The position numbers were made by a program, and so were the translations under genes. From positions 1-47,227 of the forward strand of contig NZ_JAPDDP010000061.1 of assembly GCF_027587195.1 (NCBI RefSeq): 47,227 bases of DNA. The letters are read 5' to 3'. The notes below the pieces were generated by a model that was given only the letters and a program-made list of their open reading frames with translations, did no database searches and was not told the DNA's origin. This stretch comes from Solirubrobacter phytolaccae (lineage in GTDB: Bacteria; Actinomycetota; Thermoleophilia; Solirubrobacterales; Solirubrobacteraceae). Below, one piece after another: positions 40,189 through 47,227 of this stretch (within the stretch, counting starts at the first letter, position 1; every line of letters begins with the position of its first letter).

Positions 40189-43100
40189 GCTGAGTACGTC
40201 CAGACGTCGGCGATCGACGGGTCGTAGAACGCCGGGTCGTCCTGGTTCTCGAACTTGATCCGGACCTTGGCGGAGGTGGCGAGGGTGGCCGGGACCACGT
40301 ACTCGTAGGTCTCGGTCCCGCCGCCGCCCTTCGAGAAGGTCCGCAGGAAGGCCTCCTTGCCGTCGACGTAGACCTTGTAGCGCTTGGTCTGCGCGCGGTC
40401 GTAGGTCTCGATGACGCGCAGCACGAACGGCTGGTTCGGGACGACCGTGGCGTCGAACTCGAACCACGAGAACGGCGTCAGGTGGCCGGCGTAGCGGCGC
40501 GTGAGGCCGGCCTCGGGGCTCGTGCCCGAGGAGGGCGCGGCGGTGAGGCCGTGCGCCTGCTCGGACGCGCTGTTGCCGAGATCGATCCGGTCGTACGGGG
40601 TGGTCGGGAGCGGGGCGAGCTCGACCCGGGCCGTGGTCGAGCCGGTCGCGAGGTCACCGCCGAACGTGCTCGTGAGCGTGACGGTGGTGGTGGATTGATC
40701 GGCGTTGCGCGGGACGGCGACGGTGGTGGTCACGGTGAGGTCGCCGGTGGCCGGGATCGTGACCGTCTGCGCGGCGGGGGCCGTCCAGCCGGCGGGGACG
40801 TCGACCTGCAGCGCGCCGGTCGCCGGGGTGCGGCCCGCGTTGCGCAGGGTCGTGGTCACGGTGAGGGTGCCGCCGGGGCGGACCGGTGTGGGTGCGGCGG
40901 TGACCGAGGCGATCTCGATCGCCGAGACGACCTCGACCTCGATGGGCGCGGCGACCGTGACCGTCGCGCGGTCGAACACGTAGGACACGCGAGCGGTGCC
41001 CTTGACCGTGCCCGGGCGCTGGTCGGCGGGGACGGTGAGGCTGAAGCGGCCGGTGCCGGTCGCGCGCGGACGCAGTTGCGAGGCGATCCGGGCTTCGGCG
41101 GGACGTGGCGTCCACGTGTCGAGGCCGGTGAGCTTCGCGCGCACGTCGCCCACGGTGGCGCGAGGTCCGTTGGCGACGGTGACGGTCGCGGTGAGCTCGT
41201 CGCCCGGCCGCACGGGCGCCGCGGTGGCGTCGCCAGTGGGCGTCGTCGTCGCCGGCTCCAGCGTCGCCGTCGCGCGCACGTCCAGCGCGTCGGAGATCGC
41301 GACGCCAAGGGCGTCGCGCACCGTCGTGAGCTCGCCGCGCACGTCCTCCAGCTCGCGCAGGGCGTCGGCGAGGCGTTCCGCCGCATCCGTGATGTCGCCG
41401 GAGCGCAACTCCTTCAGCGCTTTGAAGGCGTCGTCGCGCGCGTCCTGCAACGCACGGCGGTCGCGGCCGGTGGCGGTGGTGAGCGCGGCGTCGATCGCCT
41501 CGATCGCCGTGCCGACCAGGGCCTGGCGCTCGTCCGCGACGAACGTGTAGCGGCCGGAGCCGACGGTCACGTCCACGGTTCCTTCCCGCTTGATCGCGGA
41601 CACCGGATCGCCGCTCTCGGTGACCGCGTAGACGTTGGCCGCGGGCACCTTGACGGTGGCGGTCGAGCCCACGGGCACGTCCACGCGCAGCTCGAGCGCG
41701 CGGCCGCGCGTGCGCCAGTCGCTCTTGACCGGGCCGTACGGGGTCTGCGTGCTCACGCGCGCCCACTCGAGGTCGCCGGTCACGGCGGGCGCGATCGTGA
41801 CGTCGCGGTAGCCGGTCGTCTGGGAGGCCGTGATGCCGCCGACGTGGTGGAAGAACCAGTCGTCAACCGTGCCGAGGAAGTAGTGGCCGCGCGAGCGCGC
41901 TTCGAGCGCCCAGTGCTCCCACATGCTCGTCGCCCCGTTCTCGATCATGTAGCCCCAGCTCGGGTAGTTCGTCTGGGTCGCGAGGGTGAGCGCGAGGTCG
42001 GCGTGGCCGTGCTCGGTCAGGACGGGCAGCAGGTACTTGGTGCCGAGCACGCCCGTGTTGAGGGTGTCGCCCTTGGCGCGCACATCGGCGGCGATGCTGT
42101 CCACGACGCGCTGCACCTGGTCGGTGGGCGCGAGGCCGAAGGCCACGGCGAGGACGTTGTGCGTCTGCCGGTAGCCGCGGTCGCCGGAGCCGCGATAGAA
42201 GCCTGCCGTCGCGTCGAGGAACCGTGCGTTGAACGCGGCCTTGACGGTCTCCGCGCGGGCCGCGAAGTGGGCGACGTCGGCGGGCTTGTTCAGCTGCTGC
42301 GCGCTGCGCTCCAGGCTCCGCAGCATCGCGTACAGGTACGCGGTCGCGGAGACGCGGAGGTCCTCCGGCGCGTTCCCGCCCGCCGGGCTCGCCTCCGGGC
42401 TCACCCAGTCACCGAGGCGGGCGTTGTTGACGATGCCGCCGGTGGAGGTGTCGAACTCGAGGTCGACGTACTTGCGCATGCCGTCGTAGAGCTCCGTGAG
42501 CGGACGCTTGTCGCCGCCGTACTGGTTCAGCCACTCGGGGATGAAGACGTAGGCCGAGTGCCACGGCGGCGCGATGCCCCACACGCCCCAGTTCCCGGAG
42601 CTCGGCGCGATCACGAGCGGGCGGCCGTTGGGCTCGCGCGTCTCGTGCACGTCGCGCATCCACTTCGCGAACAGCTCGTGGACGTCGAAGTTCAGCGTGA
42701 ACATCTCGGCGCCGACCGCCGCATCGCCGGTCCAGCCGTTCTTCTCGAACATCGGCGTGTCGGTCGGGATGCCGTGGAGGTTGTTGAGCATCGTGTCCAC
42801 GACGGCCTTGTGGGTGCGGTTCATCAGCTCGCTCGAGCTGGTGAACTGGCCCGTGGTCGGGACGTCGCTGTGAACGGCCTTGGCGGTGAACGCGGACAGC
42901 GGCGGAGGTGTCGCGCCCGGCCAACCCGTGACCTCGATGTACTGGAAGCCCTTGTAGGAGAACCGCGGCGCCCAGCGTTCGGGCTTGCCGGTGCCCGCGA
43001 GGATGAAGCGGTCGGTCTGGAAGCCCGACTGGAAGCCGCCGTTGTTGGAGAAGTCCGGGCGGCCGTTGGCGAGCAGCTTCTCGCCGTGCTGGGCGCGGAT

Positions 43101-44681
43101 CGTCGTGCCCGCCGGCCCCGTGACCGTGTACTCGACCCAGCCCGCGAGCACGCGCGGGAACTTGACGACGTAGACGCCGGGTGCCGGCGTGGTGATCTCG
43201 GTCGCGGGGAGGGATTCGGTGACGCGGATCGGCTGCTGGCGCTGGTTGACCAGCACGCCCTTCGGGCCGGGGGCTTCGGTGGCGGGGCGCCAGGTGGGCG
43301 AGGTGGCGGCGACGCGCGCGTCGTAGGTCTCGCCCGCGTAGAGGTCGTCGAACACGGTCGGGCCGTCGGCGATCTGCCAGTTCTTGTCGGTGATGACGTC
43401 CTGGGTCTTGCCGTTCTCGTATTCGATCCGGAGGCGGGCCTTGACGACGGGCTCGTCGTGCCACGGCGGGGATTCCCAACGCCAGACGTTCCCGCCGGTC
43501 ATGCCGTAGAAGCCACGGCCGAGCTGGGCGCCGAGGTTGTTCGTCCCCTGCTTGAGGGCCTTCGTGAGGTCGGCCGTCGCGTACTGGACGGTGTCGTCGT
43601 AGTCGGTGAAGCCGGGGCTCAGGACATCCTGGCTCGCGGGTTTGCCGTTGACGCTGAAGTCGGCGTAGCCGCCCGCGGCGTAGAACAGGGTCGCGTTGCG
43701 GATGCGGCCGTTGACGGTGAAGTCGCGGCGGAGCAGCGGCGCGGGACGGGCGGCGTCACGCGGGGTGCGGACGTTGCGGCCCCACGGACCCGAGCCGTAC
43801 GCGGCCTGGGTGACCGCGTTGCCCCACGCGCTGTCGTCGAAGGCCGGGTTCGCGAAGTCGTCCGGGAAGGTCTTCGCGGCCTTCCACGTGGTGTCGGTGG
43901 TGAACGTCTCGGTGCTGCCGTCCGCGTACGTGACCTTGATCGTCGCGAGCAGGCCGGCGGGTGAGTTCGGACCGTTGTTCGTGCGGATCGCGATCACGTT
44001 GCGGGTCGGCTCGAGGCTCGTGAAGAAGCGGCGCGCCTGCTGCCACTCGTTCTCGGCGCCGGTCGTGCTGCCGAGCTCGCGGCCGTTGACCGAGAGGCGG
44101 TACAGGTCGTCGGCGGTGATCGCGATCTCGGCGGAGACGGCCGTCTTGGTCGACGTGAGCGTCTTGCGGAACGCGCGCGGCTCGGCGGGGGCGACGGGGG
44201 TGGTGGCCTCGGGCGTCCAGATCCACTGCGCGCCGTCGAACGAGGGCGGCGCGGACGGGCGCTCGTTGCCGATCCACTTGCTCTGCGCCCAGTCCGCGTC
44301 CGTGTACAGGCCGGTGCGGAAGGACGATTCCTCGGACGCGCTGCCCCGGTTGGTGAGCACGTCGACGCGCCACTCGTAGCGCGTCGCCGCGGTCAGCTTC
44401 GGGCCGGTGTACTCGATGTCGTGGGAGGCGTCCGAGCGCTGGAGGCCGCTGTCCCAGACCGTGCGGTGCCCGCTGGTCAGGCGGACCCGGTACGCCTTCT
44501 GCTCGACGTCACGCGCGTCGGACTCGATCACCCACGAGAACCGTGGGCGCTCGACGTCGATCCCGACCGGTTTGGCCTTGCGCTCGACCTCGAGATCGTC
44601 GAGGCCGACGCGGTTGTGCGCACTCGCGGGCGCAGCGATCCAGAGCATCGCGACGAGCGCGACCATGACGTACCTGTGCAT
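40182..44681 (-). CDS. Secreted alpha-L-rhamnosidase (GH78) with long C-terminal extension
   Basis: This 1499-aa exported enzyme cleaves terminal alpha-L-rhamnose from glycosides or polysaccharides. After a signal peptide (about 1-22), a FN3-like domain (about 25-130, 'ERPRFSWVIES') and N-terminal beta domains (about 140-500) come the catalytic six-hairpin barrel (about 590-930). It shows 'GIPTDTPMFEKNGWTGD' (acid and substrate residues, about 636-652) and 'ATSMWEHW' (Glu about 920). A beta domain follows (to about 1015). Beyond the normal family end lie a helical, coiled-coil-like segment (about 1030-1110), two NEW3/Ig-like domains (about 1115-1340) and a terminal beta domain (about 1360-1499, 'WFEFDATVV', 'YKVYVDG'). 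ATG 44681 has GGGGGAG just upstream. Confidence 0.92.
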   Translation of the reverse strand: MHRYVMVALVAMLWIAAPASAHNRVGLDDLEVERKAKPVGIDVERPRFSWVIESDARDVEQKAYRVRLTSGHRTVWDSGLQRSDASHDIEYTGPKLTAATRYEWRVDVLTNRGSASEESSFRTGLYTDADWAQSKWIGNERPSAPPSFDGAQWIWTPEATTPVAPAEPRAFRKTLTSTKTAVSAEIAITADDLYRLSVNGRELGSTTGAENEWQQARRFFTSLEPTRNVIAIRTNNGPNSPAGLLATIKVTYADGSTETFTTDTTWKAAKTFPDDFANPAFDDSAWGNAVTQAAYGSGPWGRNVRTPRDAARPAPLLRRDFTVNGRIRNATLFYAAGGYADFSVNGKPASQDVLSPGFTDYDDTVQYATADLTKALKQGTNNLGAQLGRGFYGMTGGNVWRWESPPWHDEPVVKARLRIEYENGKTQDVITDKNWQIADGPTVFDDLYAGETYDARVAATSPTWRPATEAPGPKGVLVNQRQQPIRVTESLPATEITTPAPGVYVVKFPRVLAGWVEYTVTGPAGTTIRAQHGEKLLANGRPDFSNNGGFQSGFQTDRFILAGTGKPERWAPRFSYKGFQYIEVTGWPGATPPPLSAFTAKAVHSDVPTTGQFTSSSELMNRTHKAVVDTMLNNLHGIPTDTPMFEKNGWTGDAAVGAEMFTLNFDVHELFAKWMRDVHETREPNGRPLVIAPSSGNWGVWGIAPPWHSAYVFIPEWLNQYGGDKRPLTELYDGMRKYVDLEFDTSTGGIVNNARLGDWVSPEASPAGGNAPEDLRVSATAYLYAMLRSLERSAQQLNKPADVAHFAARAETVKAAFNARFLDATAGFYRGSGDRGYRQTHNVLAVAFGLAPTDQVQRVVDSIAADVRAKGDTLNTGVLGTKYLLPVLTEHGHADLALTLATQTNYPSWGYMIENGATSMWEHWALEARSRGHYFLGTVDDWFFHHVGGITASQTTGYRDVTIAPAVTGDLEWARVSTQTPYGPVKSDWRTRGRALELRVDVPVGSTATVKVPAANVYAVTESGDPVSAIKREGTVDVTVGSGRYTFVADERQALVGTAIEAIDAALTTATGRDRRALQDARDDAFKALKELRSGDITDAAERLADALRELEDVRGELTTVRDALGVAISDALDVRATATLEPATTTPTGDATAAPVRPGDELTATVTVANGPRATVGDVRAKLTGLDTWTPRPAEARIASQLRPRATGTGRFSLTVPADQRPGTVKGTARVSYVFDRATVTVAAPIEVEVVSAIEIASVTAAPTPVRPGGTLTVTTTLRNAGRTPATGALQVDVPAGWTAPAAQTVTIPATGDLTVTTTVAVPRNADQSTTTVTLTSTFGGDLATGSTTARVELAPLPTTPYDRIDLGNSASEQAHGLTAAPSSGTSPEAGLTRRYAGHLTPFSWFEFDATVVPNQPFVLRVIETYDRAQTKRYKVYVDGKEAFLRTFSKGGGGTETYEYVVPATLATSAKVRIKFENQDDPAFYDPSIADVWTYSAQ

Positions 44682-44730
44682 TCTCTCCCCCTGCACCCGT
44701 CAAACGATCAGTACCGCGCGGAAGGTACCA

Positions 44731-45582
44731 CTACTTCGGACTAGATGTGCGCAGAACGTCCGTGATCAGCTGCGGGTCGGACTCCGCCATCCAGTGGCCG
44801 GAGGTGACGGTGCGGTGGTCGAGGTCCGGCGCCCACGCGCTCCAGAGCGCGACGGCGTCGTAGCCGAGCGCGGCGCCCCAGTCCTGCTGGACGACGGTGA
44901 CGGGCATGTCGAGGGTGACGTTGTTGTCGCGGTCGTGTTGGTCATGCTCGATGTCGATCGTCGCGGAAGCCCGGTAGTCGGCGACGATCGACGGGATCGC
45001 GTTGCGGCTCGCCTCGAGGTAGGCATCCCGGATGTGCGGCGCGAACGGCGCCGTGCCCCAGGCGTCGAGGAAGTACGCGAAGAACGCGTCGGGCGCGCCG
45101 GCGATCAGCGTCTCGGGCAGGCCGGGCGGCTGCGCCATCAGGTACAGGTGGAACGCGACGGCGGCATTCGCGCCGTGCAGGACGTCCCACATGTCGAGCG
45201 TGGGCAGCACGTCGAGGATGGTCAGCCGCGTGATCCGGTCGGGATGGTCCAGGCCGGCCCGGAAGGCGACGAGCGCGCCGCGGTCGTGGCCGGCGAGCTC
45301 GAACTCGTCGTGGCCGAGCGCCTGCGCGAGGTTGACGATGTCCTGCGCCATCGTGCGCTTGCTGTAGCCGTCGGCGGGCTGGCTGGAAGCCCCGTACCCG
45401 CGCAGGTCGGGGCAGATCACCGTGTGCGTCTTCGCCAGCGCGGGCGCGACAGCGCGCCACATCAGGTGCGTCTGCGGGAACCCGTGCAGCAGCAGGAGCG
45501 CGGGCCCGCTGCCACCGATCGCCGTGTGCAGGTGGACGTTCTCGGCGACGCGGACGTCGCGATATTCGAAGCCGTCGATCAT
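44731..45582 (-). CDS. Alpha/beta hydrolase of the haloacetate dehalogenase/epoxide hydrolase type
   Basis: This 283-aa enzyme has 'HGFPQTHLMWR' (oxyanion region), 'PDLRGYGAS', nucleophile elbow 'GHDRGA' with Asp100, acid Asp124 in 'ILDVLPT' and His about 268 in 'SGHWMAE'. An Asp nucleophile is typical of dehalogenases and epoxide hydrolases. However, the second carboxylate-binding Arg of fluoroacetate dehalogenases (four residues after the Asp) is Leu104, and the His-Trp pair of the halide site reads His145-Leu146. Fluoroacetate cleavage is therefore unlikely, and an epoxide or other ester substrate fits better. ATG start. It lies 49 bp upstream of the rhamnosidase on the same strand and 55 bp from the divergent BTAD regulator. 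Confidence 0.82.
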   Translation of the reverse strand: MIDGFEYRDVRVAENVHLHTAIGGSGPALLLLHGFPQTHLMWRAVAPALAKTHTVICPDLRGYGASSQPADGYSKRTMAQDIVNLAQALGHDEFELAGHDRGALVAFRAGLDHPDRITRLTILDVLPTLDMWDVLHGANAAVAFHLYLMAQPPGLPETLIAGAPDAFFAYFLDAWGTAPFAPHIRDAYLEASRNAIPSIVADYRASATIDIEHDQHDRDNNVTLDMPVTVVQQDWGAALGYDAVALWSAWAPDLDHRTVTSGHWMAESDPQLITDVLRTSSPK

Positions 45583-45637
45583 GCGCCGCAGGCTGGCGCC
45601 AGGCGATCAACATCCGATCAGCAAGACTGAGAGTTCA

Positions 45638-47227
45638 ATGCCGGTCGAGTTCGGAGTGCTGGGGCCGGTCGTGGCGTGGAACGACGCGGGCGAACGCGTG
45701 GCGCTCAAAGGCCCGCGGCACCGCGCGGTGCTCGCGCGGCTGATCGTGGCGCGCGGCGCGGTCGTGCCGGTCGAGCGGATCGTCGCCGACCTGTGGCCCG
45801 CGGACCCCCCGCCCCGAGCGGTCGGCGCGGTGCGCACGTTCGTCAGCGACCTTCGCCGCGCACTGGGCGAAGACCGCGCCGTGCTCGTCACGGACGGCCC
45901 CGGGTACGCCCTGCGCCCGACGAGTGGCGCGAGTGGCGCGGCCGGCCCCTGGCGCTTCGAGGCGGCGGTCGGCGCCGTCGACGCGTGGCGGTTCGAGGCC
46001 GCCGTCGTCGCGGCGGCCGACTTGCCGAGCGAGGCGCGGTTGGCGCGGCTCCTCGAGGCCGTCGGCGCGTGGCGCGGGCCGGCGTTCGCCGAGCTCGACG
46101 ACTTCGACTGGGCGCGGGTCGAGCGCGCGCGGCTCGCGGAGTTGCGGCTGCATGCCGTCGAGTCGGTCGCCGACGCGCGACTGCGGCTGGGTCTCGCGGC
46201 GGACGCGGTGCCCGACCTCGACGCGCACGTCGCCGCGCATCCCTGGCGCGAGGAGGGCTGGCGGCTGCTCGCGCTCGCGCTCGCCGGGAGCGGTCGGCGC
46301 GGTGACGCGCTGTCCGTGCTGCGCCGCGCGCACGTGCAGCTCGTCGAGCAGCTCGGCGTCGAACCCGGGGAGCCGCTGCGGAACCTGCAACAGGAGCTGC
46401 TGGCCGGCGCGGAACCACCGACCGCGGGGGTGGACGCGGTGTGGGCGCGCGCGGCCGCGGCCTACGACCGTGAGGTCGGTGCGCGAGCGCGGGTGCGGCT
46501 GGAGTCGACGGTCGGGCTGCTGCGCACGCTCGCGGTGACGGGCGGAGGCGGCTTGGCCGAGGCGCGCACGCACCGGCTCGCGGCGATCGCCGCCGCCGAG
46601 GAGCTGGGCGATCCGCTCCTGACCGCGCGGGTGATCGGCGCCTACGACGTGCCGGCGATCTGGACGCGCTCCGACGACCCGATGCACGCGGCCGCGATCG
46701 TCGCCGCCGCCCGGCGCGCGCTGCTCGCCGAGGTGCCGGACGCGGTGCGCGCGCCGCTGCTGGCGACGATCGCGCTCGAGTCGCGCGGAACCGGCGACGC
46801 GTCGGCCGAGGCCCGCGAAGCCGAACGGCTGGCCCGCGCGCTCGACGATCCCGCGCTGCTCGCGTTCGCCCTCAACGGCGTGTGGATGCAGTCGTTCGAC
46901 CGCTGCGGCCTCGCCCCGCGCCGCGACGCGATCGGCGCCGAGCTGCTCACGCTCGCGACCCGCCACGACCTCCCCTCGGTCGAGGTCCTCGGCCACCTCA
47001 TCCGCATGCAGGCCCGCGGCGCGCTCGGCGACTTCACCGGCGCCGACGAGCACGCCGCGGCCGCCGACCGCCTGGACGCACGCCACGACCGTCCGCTCGT
47101 CGCCGTGTTCACCACCTGGTACCGCGCGATGCGCACGGCCGCAGCCGCGCCGCCCGCCACGCTCTCGGCCGCCGCGTCCCCGGACGGGGCGCCGCCGCCC
47201 GTCGCGTCGCCCGCCACGCCGCCACCC
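45638..47227 (+). CDS. SARP/BTAD-family transcriptional regulator, cut by the window edge
   Basis: The frame from ATG 45638 stays open to the edge (530 codons). The N-terminus is an OmpR-like winged helix (about 1-90: 'VEFGVLGPVVAWNDAGERVA', 'VERIVADLWPADPPPRAVGA', 'VRTFVSDLRRALGED'). A bacterial transcriptional activation domain of TPR-like helices spans about 100-255 ('HPWREEGWRLLALALAGSGR', 'LVEQLGVEPGEPLRNLQQEL'). A further helical region starts near 265. No ATPase motif appears before the cut. It is divergent from the dehalogenase-like hydrolase, with the palindrome TGGCGCCA (45594-45601) between, and probably controls that hydrolase, the rhamnosidase, or both. The last 30 residues are low-complexity Ala/Pro. 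Confidence 0.88.
   Translation, partial: MPVEFGVLGPVVAWNDAGERVALKGPRHRAVLARLIVARGAVVPVERIVADLWPADPPPRAVGAVRTFVSDLRRALGEDRAVLVTDGPGYALRPTSGASGAAGPWRFEAAVGAVDAWRFEAAVVAAADLPSEARLARLLEAVGAWRGPAFAELDDFDWARVERARLAELRLHAVESVADARLRLGLAADAVPDLDAHVAAHPWREEGWRLLALALAGSGRRGDALSVLRRAHVQLVEQLGVEPGEPLRNLQQELLAGAEPPTAGVDAVWARAAAAYDREVGARARVRLESTVGLLRTLAVTGGGGLAEARTHRLAAIAAAEELGDPLLTARVIGAYDVPAIWTRSDDPMHAAAIVAAARRALLAEVPDAVRAPLLATIALESRGTGDASAEAREAERLARALDDPALLAFALNGVWMQSFDRCGLAPRRDAIGAELLTLATRHDLPSVEVLGHLIRMQARGALGDFTGADEHAAAADRLDARHDRPLVAVFTTWYRAMRTAAAAPPATLSAAASPDGAPPPVASPATPPP
45950..46006 (+). repeat. 36-bp in-frame tandem duplication within the BTAD regulator
   Basis: The codons for WRFEAAV occur at 45950 and again at 45986, with synonymous differences, giving a 12-residue repeat just before the BTAD domain. 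It looks like a short in-frame duplication at the domain linker. Confidence 0.6.

Noticed and set aside
40482-43964. A plus-strand frame open for 1160 codons, antisense to the rhamnosidase gene
   Set aside because: Same explanation: compositional shadow of a GH78 gene with clear domains.
44731-45582. Calling this gene a fluoroacetate dehalogenase
   Set aside because: Leu replaces the second carboxylate-binding Arg, and Leu replaces the Trp of the halide site.
1-47227. Search for tRNA, rRNA, CRISPR, IS elements, integrases and phage genes
   Set aside because: I saw no matching sequence by eye. A covariance-model scan would be decisive for small RNAs.

Overview
The window is about 47 kb of very GC-rich DNA with GTG and TTG starts, tight gene packing and many secreted multi-domain beta-sandwich proteins. 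This points to a soil actinobacterium. The style of the secreted proteins (Cys-containing beta tails after a 'CPFK' motif, MopE-like metal motif, choice-of-anchor modules) suggests Thermoleophilia/Solirubrobacterales, which is inference. I see no rRNA, tRNA, CRISPR array, IS element or phage gene.

Layout. 1-2361: the edge of a minus-strand beta-sandwich protein, then a LacI-type operator and a two-gene unit (enolase-superfamily dehydratase/epimerase plus MBL-fold hydrolase). 2358-7785: a minus-strand run in the order ECF41 sigma factor, NAD(P)-binding partner, secreted dipeptidase-like metallohydrolase, peptide deformylase, secreted MopE-motif protein. 7827-10850: a lone NACHT NTPase of lower GC than its neighbours, the most likely recent acquisition and a candidate antiphage gene. 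10886-23773: three tandem, closely related giant secreted proteins (1403-1437 aa; propeller-like, Ig, DUF3616-like, FN3, Ig repeats, conserved C-terminal module), divergent from a LysR regulator across a 222-bp region with a perfect 12-bp inverted repeat. 25061-30438: a MalT-like LuxR regulator, a glycine-rich secreted protein, and a divergent azoreductase/MarR pair. 30425-35130: a NarL-type two-component system divergent from an MMPL exporter. 35221-38091: a secreted alpha/beta hydrolase with the same C-terminal module as the giant proteins, a 66-aa secreted peptide, a sigma factor lacking region 4, and a small orphan gene. 38286-40188: a translationally coupled trio of two esterases and a 72-aa protein. 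40182-45582: a giant secreted alpha-L-rhamnosidase and a haloacetate-dehalogenase-like hydrolase. 45638 to the edge: a SARP/BTAD regulator running off the window.

How the genes work together. Most of the window looks like an envelope and carbon-acquisition region: secreted hydrolases and surface proteins, each near its own one-component or two-component regulator. The best candidate for something undescribed is the roughly 115-130-residue C-terminal module shared by the three giant proteins and the unrelated hydrolase 13 kb away. It ends each protein exactly, as a sorting or surface-attachment domain would. Other points of interest are the region-4-less sigma factor, the NACHT gene, and an ECF41 cassette with a matching promoter-like site before its partner gene.
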